This document shows positions 17,365 to 25,593 of a stretch of DNA of 33,211 bases, in pieces (the stretch's first letter is position 1; each line of letters opens with the position of its first letter). The stretch lies in the NCBI GenBank assembly GCA_964653595.1, contig CAZZHH010000035.1, positions 1-33,211 of the forward strand, given 5' to 3'. The DNA comes from JBAXTE01 sp964653595 (GTDB lineage Bacteria; Bacteroidota; Bacteroidia; Bacteroidales; WCHB1-69). The notes beneath the pieces are model-generated. The model worked only from the letters and a program-made list of their open reading frames with translations. It searched no databases and was not told the origin of the DNA. Position numbers and translations under genes: made by a program.

Positions 17365-18627
17365 TTAGTTAAATCGTGGGTTTACCACATTGTTATATAT
17401 CGAACCAAACGAATAACTTATGCCAAAATATGCCCACATAGAGTAACTGGTTTCTAGTTGTTTGATGCTAAGGAGGACTTCGTCTCTGGTGGCTTCTCCT
17501 TTTGCCAATCCAATTTGATCTCGCACAATGCTGTACATCATGTTCATATTGATTGATAATCCTTTAAAAATTCTCCACTCTAAGGATGTGTAAAAATCAA
17601 ACCTATTTTTTCTAAAATCATCTAAAAGTGTACTACCATCTACAGAAACATAAATATTTCCCCATTTTTGTATCGTTTGGTAGGTGATGGATAAATTTTG
17701 TCGACCGGCAATCTCCTCCTTTTTATAAAAAATGGTAGTATCTATGTAGTTATAATACGAAGGGCCAATGGTGTATGTGAAACATAATTTTCTTCTATTG
17801 TACTCCGAATATTTAAATACATTATATTCTAATGCTGGTTTTACCCCAATAGCAAAGTGGAGGTTAGAATATGTAGATATGTTCGAATTAACGTATTCGC
17901 CAATAGACCAATGATCGGAAAGACTTTTACCGTACAGGTGAGAAAAATAATAGGATTTGTTGATTCCAATATATTCATCTTCATCAAAAAGAAATCGCTG
18001 CTCGTTAAATGAGTTTCCAAGACTAAATGATAGTTTAGATTCTTCTGTGGTACGATTTGCACTTACCGACGAAGAAAAATAGACCGATGAACTCGTAGAT
18101 TGGCTGTTGAAATTTCCACTTGCATTTAATCTAAATACCCATGAATTCCATTTATCTTGTATTTTTAATGATTCATCTTCTGGGTTGTCGTAATCTATCG
18201 ATAAATAGTCGATTAATGGAGTTTTAGAGGCAAATTGGATGAGCCCAATCTTGATTTTTTTAGTCAACGCAGTTCTTGTCTCTTCGCTAGTGGAAGAAGG
18301 TTCTGTGTTTACCTTCAGCGTATCGTTGATGCCCTTGAACTCTCTTTGTCCAATGAAAAATAGTTTATATTCCGTTCCACCACTTCCCGTGGAGTTGTTT
18401 ACTACTAATAAATGAACTTGCGCTTCTTTGCTGTCTCTTACAAAGTTTACCCATTCGATGCTTTTTCTAATATACGAGAAATCACAATCGTTGCAGTCAA
18501 TAAATAAATTGATAGCATCTTTACGTATGCTCTCTTTTACCTGGGTGGTGTCGGATGGTGTTAATTGGGCAATGCTTGTAAATAAAGTGCAGAAAATCAA
18601 AATGAGGATGAATGAGGCTTTTTTCAT
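17365..18627 (-). CDS. Outer-membrane beta-barrel protein with N-terminal Cys-motif domain, unknown function
   Basis: A 420-residue protein with a signal peptide ending at about residue 20 (CTLFTSIAQ). Residues of about 35-150 form a small alpha/beta-looking domain with LFIDCNDCDFSYIRKSIEWVNFVRD, VHLLVVNNSTGSGGTEY and KLFFIGQREFKGINDTL. From about 165 the sequence alternates hydrophobic and polar residues every other position, with turns, as in an outer-membrane barrel (WVFRLNASGNF..., FDFYTSLEWRIFKGLSINM, WAYFGISYSFGSIYNNVVNPRF). I recall similar domain-plus-barrel proteins in other Bacteroidota but no assigned function. The final FGSIYNNVVNPRF looks conserved. It stands alone with its own -7 box, divergent from the TonB receptor. 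Confidence 0.7.
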   Translation of the reverse strand: MKKASFILILIFCTLFTSIAQLTPSDTTQVKESIRKDAINLFIDCNDCDFSYIRKSIEWVNFVRDSKEAQVHLLVVNNSTGSGGTEYKLFFIGQREFKGINDTLKVNTEPSSTSEETRTALTKKIKIGLIQFASKTPLIDYLSIDYDNPEDESLKIQDKWNSWVFRLNASGNFNSQSTSSSVYFSSSVSANRTTEESKLSFSLGNSFNEQRFLFDEDEYIGINKSYYFSHLYGKSLSDHWSIGEYVNSNISTYSNLHFAIGVKPALEYNVFKYSEYNRRKLCFTYTIGPSYYNYIDTTIFYKKEEIAGRQNLSITYQTIQKWGNIYVSVDGSTLLDDFRKNRFDFYTSLEWRIFKGLSINMNMMYSIVRDQIGLAKGEATRDEVLLSIKQLETSYSMWAYFGISYSFGSIYNNVVNPRFN

Positions 18628-18677
18628 TGGTTTATTTTAAAATGGATTTACTGTTTAGATTATGGTTTTTAAAAAAG

Positions 18678-18685
18678 CAAATGTA
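18678..18685 (-). promoter_or_regulatory. -7 promoter element for the outer-membrane barrel gene
   Basis: Minus-strand TACATTTG matches TAnnTTTG, 50 bases upstream of the start at 18627. No -33 match. Confidence 0.5.
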
Positions 18686-18876
18686 TAAATTTTTTACTTT
18701 AAATATTTAATTTTATTTTTTCTTTGACATAATTCTAACGTTTTTCTCCTTTACTAGGATAATAGTTGTTGAAATATCATCCATTTTTTTTGGTTTTAAA
18801 TACGATGATTGCATTTTTTTTACCGATAAAATAGATTAATTCACCTAAAAAAAATCAGTGTCTATTCTAAAAAAAG

Positions 18877-18884
18877 TAATTTTG
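18877..18884 (+). promoter_or_regulatory. -7 promoter element for the TonB receptor/DUF4249 operon
   Basis: TAATTTTG matches TAnnTTTG, about 67 bases before the ATG at 18952. A nine-base near match (TACGTTTTG, 18925-18933) lies closer to the gene but has one extra spacer base. No -33 element was convincing for either. Confidence 0.4.
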
Positions 18885-18951
18885 AACCCATATTAGTTTT
18901 TTATGGTTATTTAAATTATAAATCTACGTTTTGTAAAAAATATATTTTCAC

Positions 18952-21315
18952 ATGAAATTTTCAAAAACTGTATTCTTCGTTTTGTTAATCACAATACCAT
19001 CTCTTCTTTATTCCCAGAAAAAGTATACCATCAGTGGCACCGTTAAGGATGCTTCTAATGGAGAGCTGTTGATCGGTACAAATGTGTATATCAAGGAGAC
19101 AATAAAGGGTGTTTCTACCAATCATTATGGTTTTTATTCTCTATCGGTACCTTCTGGAAAAATGACACTTGTAGTCTCTTTTATTGGATATAAAGATTTT
19201 ACAAAGAGTATTGATTTGAATAAAGATATGCGTATTAGTGTTGAGTTAGAGCCAAAAGCAATTATTGGTGAAGAGGTTATTGTGTCGTCTACCAGAGCCG
19301 ACAATAATATTCAGAGTTCTGAAATGGGAAAAGTAGATGTGTCTGTAGAAGCAATTAAATCGTTGCCCGCATTTATGGGAGAAGCCGATGTGTTAAAGGC
19401 TATTCAGTTATTACCCGGAGTTCAGGCCTCTGGTGAAGGAAATACCGGTTTCTATGTCAGAGGGGGAGGCCCCGATCAAAATTTAATATTGCTCGATGAA
19501 GCAATCATCTACAATGCTGGACACCTTTTTGGTTTTTTTTCGGTATTTAACACCGATGCAATTAAAGCTGTAGAGCTAAGTAAAGCTGGAATGCCCGCTT
19601 ATTACGGGGGTAGATTGGCATCTGTATTGGATATATACATGAAAGAGGGAAATCAAAAAAAATATCAAGTAGAAGGGGGAGTTGGGTTGATTTTCTCAAA
19701 ATTAACCATTCAAGGACCTATCAAAAGAGATACAAGCTCGTTTATCATCTCTGCTAGAAGAACGTATATAGATGTGTTAGCTCAACCTTTTTTAAGCTCT
19801 ACTTCTCCTTTAAAAAATTCCTCTTTTTACTTTTATGATTTAAATGCGAAAGTAAACTATGCAATCTCCGAAAAAGATAGAATTTATGCAAGTGGTTATT
19901 TTGGCAATGATGTATATGGTTTTAAAAGTAAAAAAAGTGATTTTAAAACCGAGTTTATGTGGGGGAATGCCTCTGGATCGTTAAGATGGACGCATATCTT
20001 TAATGAAAAACTTTTTATGAACACCTCTGCTGTATTCTCAAATTACAACTTTAGCTTCGGAATGAAACAAAGTCTTTATAATATTACGCTAACTTCTGGT
20101 ATCAAAGATTGGAACGGCAAGGTAGATTTTTCTTATCTTCAATCCCCTTCTCAAACCATACGTTTTGGAGCCAATTATGTTCACCATACTTTTACACCAA
20201 GCACTTTGTCAGTAGAGGCAGATAATGCATCGTTAAATATCGCGAAACCAAAAAAGTTGTATGCACACGATCTCTCCTTTTATGTGAACGATGAGTTTGA
20301 TGTCAACAAATGGGTTAAAATAAATGCTGGCTTGCGTTATGGTATTTTTCAACAAATAGGACCTTTCGATAGATACAACTTAAATTATCAAAATAGAATT
20401 GAGGATACCATTATCTTTAAAGCCGGTGAACCTGTAGCTACCTATAATGGACTCGAACCTCGTATTTCTGCTCGTTTTGTGCTAAACAAAAAGACCTCTT
20501 TAAAAGCATCATTTGCTCAAAATTATCAATACATTCATCAAGTCTCGTTGAGCTCAATTTCGTTGCCAACAGATATTTGGATGCCTAGTACATCCCTCAT
20601 CAAACCTCAATTTGGAACTCAATATTCTGCTGGTGTTTACCGCAATTTCAAAGATAATATGATTGAAACTTCGCTTGAATTTTACTACAAAGAGATGGAA
20701 AACTTGTTAGAATATAAAGAAGGAGCAATGCCTGGCGATGATGTTAATAATAATCCGGATAATAATTATACGTTTGGTGACGGATGGTCGTATGGTGGAG
20801 AGTTGTTTATCAAAAAATCGAAGGGAAAACTTACCGGATGGATAGGGTATACCTTGTCATGGACCAAACGAAAATTTCCAGATTTAAATCAAGGCAGAGA
20901 GTTTTATGCAAAATACGACCGTCGAAACGACGTTTCCATCACTGCTACTTATCAAATTAATAAACGATTGGATGCTAGTGCAGTATGGGTTTACGCTACA
21001 GGAAATACGATGACTATCCCAATAGGACGTTATTTTATCAATGGTAGTTTTGTTACGGAGTATAGCGATAAAAATGCTTACCGACTTCCTCCTTATCACC
21101 GCTTAGATTTGTCGGTAACCTACACTTTAAAGAAAACCAATAAATTTGAATCTACTTTAAATTTGTCTGTGTATAATGTGTATAACAGGATGAACCCATT
21201 TTTTATAACCTTAGAAACCTCTGGAAATATTGCCAATTTTGACATACAAACCAAAGCAGTTCAAACTTCTTTATTCCCAATTTTGCCTTCATTATCTTGG
21301 AACTTTAAATTTTAA
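18952..21315 (+). CDS. TonB-dependent receptor with carboxypeptidase-regulatory-like domain
   Basis: A 787-residue outer-membrane transporter driven by TonB-ExbBD. A signal peptide ends near residue 21 (SLLYSQ). A carboxypeptidase-regulatory-like domain spans about 24-105 (ISGTVKDASNGELLIGTNVYI, GFYSLSVPSGKMTLVVSFIGY). The plug follows at about 125-225 (DVLKAIQLLPGVQASGEGNTG, YVRGGGPDQNLILLDEAIIYN, AGMPAYYGGRLASVLDI). The remainder is a barrel ending in the aromatic signature LSWNFKF. It is shorter than SusC proteins (about 1000 residues) and pairs with a DUF4249 lipoprotein 13 bases downstream instead of SusD. The cargo is unknown. Confidence 0.92.
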   Translation: MKFSKTVFFVLLITIPSLLYSQKKYTISGTVKDASNGELLIGTNVYIKETIKGVSTNHYGFYSLSVPSGKMTLVVSFIGYKDFTKSIDLNKDMRISVELEPKAIIGEEVIVSSTRADNNIQSSEMGKVDVSVEAIKSLPAFMGEADVLKAIQLLPGVQASGEGNTGFYVRGGGPDQNLILLDEAIIYNAGHLFGFFSVFNTDAIKAVELSKAGMPAYYGGRLASVLDIYMKEGNQKKYQVEGGVGLIFSKLTIQGPIKRDTSSFIISARRTYIDVLAQPFLSSTSPLKNSSFYFYDLNAKVNYAISEKDRIYASGYFGNDVYGFKSKKSDFKTEFMWGNASGSLRWTHIFNEKLFMNTSAVFSNYNFSFGMKQSLYNITLTSGIKDWNGKVDFSYLQSPSQTIRFGANYVHHTFTPSTLSVEADNASLNIAKPKKLYAHDLSFYVNDEFDVNKWVKINAGLRYGIFQQIGPFDRYNLNYQNRIEDTIIFKAGEPVATYNGLEPRISARFVLNKKTSLKASFAQNYQYIHQVSLSSISLPTDIWMPSTSLIKPQFGTQYSAGVYRNFKDNMIETSLEFYYKEMENLLEYKEGAMPGDDVNNNPDNNYTFGDGWSYGGELFIKKSKGKLTGWIGYTLSWTKRKFPDLNQGREFYAKYDRRNDVSITATYQINKRLDASAVWVYATGNTMTIPIGRYFINGSFVTEYSDKNAYRLPPYHRLDLSVTYTLKKTNKFESTLNLSVYNVYNRMNPFFITLETSGNIANFDIQTKAVQTSLFPILPSLSWNFKF

Positions 21316-21328
21316 CACTCAGAAAGTT

Positions 21329-22243
21329 ATGAAAAAATCAACATTATACAATTTGTTTTTAGTTATATTTTTCGCTACATCTTCTCTACTATTTGTATCT
21401 TGCGAGAAGGAGATTGAAGTGGATTTGCCAAAATATGAAAGTAAATTGGTTATCGAAGGAAGCATCGATCAAGGAATGCCAGCATTGGTGACCATTACTC
21501 GTAGCACCGATTACTTTGCCCGATACGACTCTGCTACCCTTGCTAGGATGTTTGTATCAAATGCTCAGGTGTACATATCCGACAACTTTGGAAATGTGGA
21601 TACGCTTGTTTTTGGTGTAGATCCCAATCAACCCCTTCCTTTTGTTTATAAAGGAAATTCACTTTTCGGACAAGTGGGTGGAGTTTATTCTTTAAAGGTA
21701 GTGTTAGAGGATAAAGTCTACCATGCTACTACTACAATACTTCCTACAGTGCCTTTAGATTCGATTTTTTTTGTGGTGCAAAATCAACAAGATGGATCTG
21801 GGATTATTCGTGTGAAATTTACCGACCCTGCAGGAGTGCCAAATTACTATAGCGTATTTACCAAAGTTTTAGGAAAGGATCCAATTTTTAATCCAGTATG
21901 GGGTGGTGCTACCTTCGATGATAAGTTAATTGATGGCATTAGCTCCAATGGCGATCTTTATAGAGGATCATCTAGCAATTTGATACAAGATACGGCTCAA
22001 GGAGAGGATCAATTGCTATCGCGATATTATCAACCGGGCGATACCGTGGTAGTAAAGTGGTGTAGCATCGATTATACTTCCTATCGCTTTTGGTATTCAG
22101 CCGAAATGGAAATTAACTCTGGTGGTAATCCATTCATGACCCCAGCGCCCATTATTTCAAATATTCCCAACGCATTGGGCGTATGGTGTGGTTACGGAAC
22201 TCACCTAGACACTATTGTTATTCCTTCTTCTGCGAAAAGATAA
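21329..22243 (+). CDS. DUF4249 family lipoprotein, partner of the TonB receptor
   Basis: A 304-residue predicted lipoprotein. The signal peptide ends in a lipobox, LLFVSCEKE, and the segment after it (IEVDLPKYESKLVIEGSIDQG) is the typical DUF4249 opening, with strand-rich sequence to the end (PALVTITRS, DAQVYISD-like NAQVYISDNFGNVDTL, GVYSLKVVLEDKVY). DUF4249 proteins commonly follow TonB receptors in Bacteroidota and are presumed to be surface or periplasmic partners; their ligand is not established to my knowledge. I start at the ATG at 21329, 13 bases after the receptor stop, because the longer open frame from 21230 overlaps the receptor and would bury the lipoprotein signal. Co-transcription with the receptor is very likely. 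Confidence 0.88.
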   Translation: MKKSTLYNLFLVIFFATSSLLFVSCEKEIEVDLPKYESKLVIEGSIDQGMPALVTITRSTDYFARYDSATLARMFVSNAQVYISDNFGNVDTLVFGVDPNQPLPFVYKGNSLFGQVGGVYSLKVVLEDKVYHATTTILPTVPLDSIFFVVQNQQDGSGIIRVKFTDPAGVPNYYSVFTKVLGKDPIFNPVWGGATFDDKLIDGISSNGDLYRGSSSNLIQDTAQGEDQLLSRYYQPGDTVVVKWCSIDYTSYRFWYSAEMEINSGGNPFMTPAPIISNIPNALGVWCGYGTHLDTIVIPSSAKR

Positions 22244-22303
22244 ATTTCTTTGATTTCATTCAACTCAAAATTTGATAAAAATTAAAGAGTAAGGATATTA
22301 TCT

Positions 22304-22311
22304 TAACTTTG
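22304..22311 (+). promoter_or_regulatory. -7 promoter element for the small membrane protein gene
   Basis: TAACTTTG matches TAnnTTTG, 70 bases before the ATG at 22382. There is no TTTG at the expected -33 distance. Confidence 0.45.
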
Positions 22312-22381
22312 TCCAAAATTTTCTACTATTAATGACGGAAAAATCCAATTTTATTAATCAAATAAATTTGGGACATTAATT

Positions 22382-22648
22382 ATGAATTTTGGAATTATAG
22401 TATTAATAGTAGCTGGTATAGTATATTTAAGTGGGGTATATTTGTTGCATAAAAATCGAAATAACAAATATATACATCTAATAGGCCTAATAATATCTGT
22501 GTTAGGGCTAATATTGACAATTGGCAGTAGATTTTATTACGACGATTATTCAATTTCTAACACTCTACTTGTTATTTTGTTTTCATTATCAATTGTGATA
22601 AAAATTGGCACAATGCGATACAATCGTTTTAAACAAAAACAAGAATAA
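22382..22648 (+). CDS. Small three-helix membrane protein, unknown function
   Basis: An 88-residue hydrophobic protein. Three likely membrane helices can be seen: about residues 2-21 (NFGIIVLIVAGIVYLSGVYL), 31-49 (HLIGLIISVLGLILTIGS) and 59-75 (ISNTLLVILFSLSIVIKIG). Polar loops lie between them (HKNRNNKY, RFYYDDYS) and the C-terminal tail is basic (MRYNRFKQKQE). I do not recognise the family. It has its own -7 box and lies between the DUF4249 gene and trxB, on the same strand as both, with no evident link to either. Codon-like structure and the helix pattern support a real gene. Confidence 0.6.
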   Translation: MNFGIIVLIVAGIVYLSGVYLLHKNRNNKYIHLIGLIISVLGLILTIGSRFYYDDYSISNTLLVILFSLSIVIKIGTMRYNRFKQKQE

Positions 22649-22732
22649 CAATATTCGAAAAAAATCTTCTGTTGATATTCATGGATTTAGTAAAGCACCA
22701 TTTCGTATGGATTATTTGATCGAAGTAATTTT

Positions 22733-22774
22733 AAAAGCATAGCATTCTTTTCTTTGAGTTTGCATGCTTTTTTT
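22733..22774 (+). terminator. Possible weak terminator upstream of trxB
   Basis: AAAAGCAT (22733-22740) can pair with ATGCTTTT (22764-22771) across a 23-base loop, followed by a short T run to 22774. The long loop and AT-rich stem make it doubtful. Confidence 0.3.
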
Positions 22775-22813
22775 GTGATTCTTATCATAAATGATGAACT
22801 TTAACTTTTGTTT

Positions 22814-22845
22814 TTTGTTAATCCCAATACAAAAAAATATCTTTG
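22814..22845 (+). promoter_or_regulatory. trxB promoter, complete -33/-7 pair
   Basis: TTTG at 22814-22817 and TATCTTTG at 22838-22845 are separated by 20 bases, the textbook Bacteroidota sigma-A arrangement. Transcription would begin near 22851, which rules out the in-frame ATG at 22843 and sets the trxB start at 22864. Confidence 0.8.
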
Positions 22846-22863
22846 CAAAAAAAAATAATTTTT

Positions 22864-23808
22864 ATGACTGAAAATGTAAAATGTTTAATTATTGGCTCAG
22901 GTCCTGCGGGATATACAGCTGCTATTTATGCATCAAGGGCTAGTTTGAACCCTGTAGTTTACGAAGGAATGCAACCAGGAGGACAGCTGACAATTACGAC
23001 CGAAGTTGAGAATTTTCCAGGATATCCACAAGGGAAAACGGGTCCTGAAATCATGGGCGATATTCGCCAACAAGCCGAACGATTTGGTGCCGATATTAGA
23101 ATGGGTACCATTGAAAAAGTAGATTTTTCAAAACGTCCTTTTCTCTGTGTTGCGGATGATGGTAAACAGATTTTGGCCGATACGGTAATTATTTCTACGG
23201 GCGCTACAGCTCGTTGGCTTGGATTGCCTTCCGAAGAGGAGTATAATGGGTATGGTGTATCTGCTTGTGCTACGTGCGATGGCTTTTTTTACAAAGGTAA
23301 AGTAGTAGCAGTAACAGGGGGAGGAGATACAGCAACCGAAGAGGCTACCTATTTGTCTAACATTTGCAAAAAAGTATATCTCATTCACCGCCGCGACGAG
23401 TTAAGAGCTTCTAAAGCGATGCAAGAAAAGGTGTTTAAAACTCCCAATATCGAAATGGTATGGAATAGCGTTCCAATAGAAATTATTGGGGAGAAAAAAG
23501 GATTTAGTAAGGCTGTTACTGGCGTGATTGTAGAAAATACAAATACTCACGAATTAAGAACAATTCCTGTAGATGGTTTTTTCGTAGCCATTGGTCATAC
23601 CCCCAATACTGCTATTTTCGAAGGTCAGATTGAATTGGATGAACATAACTATGTAAAAACCGTTCCTGGAACTACAAAAACAAACGTAGATGGTGTTTTT
23701 GCTGCCGGAGATGTACAAGATAAACATTATCGTCAGGCTATTACTGCTGCTGGGTCAGGTTGTATGGCAGCCATCGATGCCGAACGATTTTTATGTTCCA
23801 TAGAATAG
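22864..23808 (+). CDS. trxB: Thioredoxin-disulfide reductase TrxB
   Basis: FAD enzyme that reduces thioredoxin with NADPH in the cytosol. The 314 residues contain the FAD motif GSGPAG (11-16), the redox pair ACATCDG (C135 and C138), the NADPH motif GGGDTATEEATYL (152 onwards), HRRDELRASK, and the C-terminal FAD motif GVFAAGDVQDKHYRQAITAAGSGCMAA. Length and motif order are those of low-molecular-weight TrxB. An in-frame ATG seven codons upstream (22843) sits within the promoter -7 box and cannot be the start. No thioredoxin gene is beside it. A bidirectional terminator follows. Confidence 0.97.
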   Translation: MTENVKCLIIGSGPAGYTAAIYASRASLNPVVYEGMQPGGQLTITTEVENFPGYPQGKTGPEIMGDIRQQAERFGADIRMGTIEKVDFSKRPFLCVADDGKQILADTVIISTGATARWLGLPSEEEYNGYGVSACATCDGFFYKGKVVAVTGGGDTATEEATYLSNICKKVYLIHRRDELRASKAMQEKVFKTPNIEMVWNSVPIEIIGEKKGFSKAVTGVIVENTNTHELRTIPVDGFFVAIGHTPNTAIFEGQIELDEHNYVKTVPGTTKTNVDGVFAAGDVQDKHYRQAITAAGSGCMAAIDAERFLCSIE

Positions 23809-23831
23809 AAATATCCAGAATTGTATATATA

Positions 23832-23868
23832 AAAAAAAAGAGTCACATTCCATACGACTCTTTTTTTT
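23832..23868. terminator. Bidirectional terminator between trxB and the amidohydrolase
   Basis: Stem 23832-23844 (eight A then GAGTC) pairs perfectly with 23856-23868 (GACTC then eight T) around an 11-base loop. A and T runs flank it on both sides, so it can serve both converging transcripts. Confidence 0.85.
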
Positions 23869-23882
23869 ATATGGTAAGTCCT

Positions 23883-25328
23883 TTATTGCAATGAATCGAG
23901 TAAATTGATAAACACATGGTCTGGATTTTTCTCCTTTAGCTTATTGGCAATTACTCTGGCTCTTTTTCTAACTTCCGACATCACTTCATCTTCGTTGATA
24001 TTGAGCATGGTGAAGTTTTTCATCACAAATTTCCCATTGATGATTACATCCGAAACATCGTTTGCATTTACAGAATAAACCAAAGAAGAATAAACATTAT
24101 AAAGAGGGGTTGTATTGGGTCTATTCATGTTTATTAAAATAATATCTGCTTTTTTGCCTACCTCTAGCGATCCAATTTCCCTCTCTTTCCCTAAAAGTTT
24201 TGCCCCTTGAATGGTGGCAATTCTTATGGCTTTTTCAGCAGGGATAGAGGTTGGTTTTTTTGTCGATAATTTAGCAAGTAAAGCCATTGTGTGTAGCTCT
24301 TCAAACATGTTCAAGTTGTTGTTACTTGCTACACCATCGGTTCCTAGACCAACGTTACAGTTTAACTCATTCATTTTGTCGATAGGGGCAGCGCCACTCG
24401 AAAGTTTCATGTTGCATTCTGGATTATGAGCAACACTAACACCGCGATTTGCAAATATTTTTATGTCAGAGTCGGTAAGCCACACACCGTGAGCAGCAAT
24501 AGTTTTGCTGTCCAATACGCCAAGTTTATCTAAATACTCTACTGGCGTCATTTTGTATAGTTTGTAGATCGTGTCTACTTCCCATTTAGTTTCGGCTACG
24601 TGTATATGGTAGTTGAGATTGAGCTCTTTTGCAACATTTTTGGCTTTTTTCAGAAGTTCGGGACTGCATGTATAAGGAGAATGTACAGCTAATCCAACGG
24701 TGATTAGGGAGTCGTTTTTATATTTTTTTGTCATTTTTCGGATGTGCTCAATGCCTATATCCGAATTATTGCTATTGGGGACAGGGAAGTTAATCAAACT
24801 TTCGCTAACTACCCCTCTCATGCCAATTTTTTTGGCAACCTGAGCAACAATATCTTCATAAAAATACATATCGTTGAATGTAGTTGTACCAGATCTAATC
24901 ATCTCTATCATCGCTAATTTAGCTCCAAGTTCTACACTTTCGGCATTCATAAAGTCAGTTTCTGCCGGAAATATATATTTTGTAAGCCAATCTTGCAACT
25001 CTAAATCATCGGCAAGTCCTCTAAAAAGAGTCATCGAGAGATGAGTGTGACAGTTTACAAGTCCTGGCATTACAATTTTTCCTTTGGCATCGATTATATT
25101 TTCAGAGCGGTACTTGTTGAGAATTTCTTCATTTTTTCCTATAGCGATAATTTTGTCCCCATCTATAGCAATGGCTCCATTAGGAAGTATCGTTCCAATA
25201 GAATCTACCGTTACAATAATTCCATTTTTAATGATAATACTGGTCTCTTTCAAATTTTTATTCTTATTTTGTTGACAGCTTAATATAAAGATTGTAGCAA
25301 GGCTCAAAAATACGATTTTTTTCTTCAT
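23883..25328 (-). CDS. Lipoprotein amidohydrolase, MTA/SAH deaminase (MtaD/SsnA-like) family
   Basis: A 481-residue metal-dependent deaminase. The fold's ligands are visible: the HxH pair in NCHTHLSM (H94, H96), H243 and E246 in HIHVAETKWE, H280 in AAHGVWL, and D331 in GLGTDGVASNN. These motifs are those of 5'-methylthioadenosine/S-adenosylhomocysteine deaminases, which may also act on adenosine; chlorohydrolase-like or guanine-type substrates remain possible. Unusually, the N-terminus is a lipoprotein signal, MKKKIVFLSLATIFILSCQQ (C18), followed by a polar linker NKNKNLKE. That would place the enzyme outside the cytoplasm on a lipid anchor. Divergent from it is a purine nucleoside phosphorylase, which suggests nucleoside salvage. 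Confidence 0.85.
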   Translation of the reverse strand: MKKKIVFLSLATIFILSCQQNKNKNLKETSIIIKNGIIVTVDSIGTILPNGAIAIDGDKIIAIGKNEEILNKYRSENIIDAKGKIVMPGLVNCHTHLSMTLFRGLADDLELQDWLTKYIFPAETDFMNAESVELGAKLAMIEMIRSGTTTFNDMYFYEDIVAQVAKKIGMRGVVSESLINFPVPNSNNSDIGIEHIRKMTKKYKNDSLITVGLAVHSPYTCSPELLKKAKNVAKELNLNYHIHVAETKWEVDTIYKLYKMTPVEYLDKLGVLDSKTIAAHGVWLTDSDIKIFANRGVSVAHNPECNMKLSSGAAPIDKMNELNCNVGLGTDGVASNNNLNMFEELHTMALLAKLSTKKPTSIPAEKAIRIATIQGAKLLGKEREIGSLEVGKKADIILINMNRPNTTPLYNVYSSLVYSVNANDVSDVIINGKFVMKNFTMLNINEDEVMSEVRKRARVIANKLKEKNPDHVFINLLDSLQ

Positions 25329-25541
25329 ATATTATGATTTAGTTTAGTTGTGCTTAACTTTTAAAGCTATTTAAAGTTTGAATTTAAAAAATTGCTTTAA
25401 ATATTATTTTTTATTATTTTAATTTTCTTTTTCACTGAATAAATTATACAAAATTACACAAAAACTAAATACAACCGAAAAAAACTTATCAGATAGCCCT
25501 TTTATTAATTTTTTGATGATTAAAATCCTTTCTACATGATT

Positions 25542-25557
25542 TATTTTTGTAATTTTG
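25542..25557 (+). promoter_or_regulatory. Two adjacent -7 boxes upstream of the purine nucleoside phosphorylase
   Basis: TATTTTTG (25542-25549) and TAATTTTG (25550-25557) both match TAnnTTTG and abut each other exactly. Starts would fall about 25556-25564, which excludes the TTG at 25555 as initiator and supports the ATG at 25594. No -33 TTTG lies at the right distance from either. Confidence 0.6.
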
Positions 25558-25593
25558 TCAATTGATATAGTTACTAAAAAAAATGCAAACGAT

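Larger units (their letters stand above)
18628..18951. other. 324-base AT-rich divergent intergenic region
   Basis: No gene is visible. It holds a -7 box for each flanking gene (18678-18685 minus and 18877-18884 plus) and long A/T runs. I see no hairpin, operator-like palindrome or RNA motif of note. Confidence 0.6.

Noticed and set aside
25555..25593. TTG start adding 13 residues to the purine nucleoside phosphorylase
   Set aside because: The codon overlaps a -7 promoter box and family members begin near the ATG at 25594.
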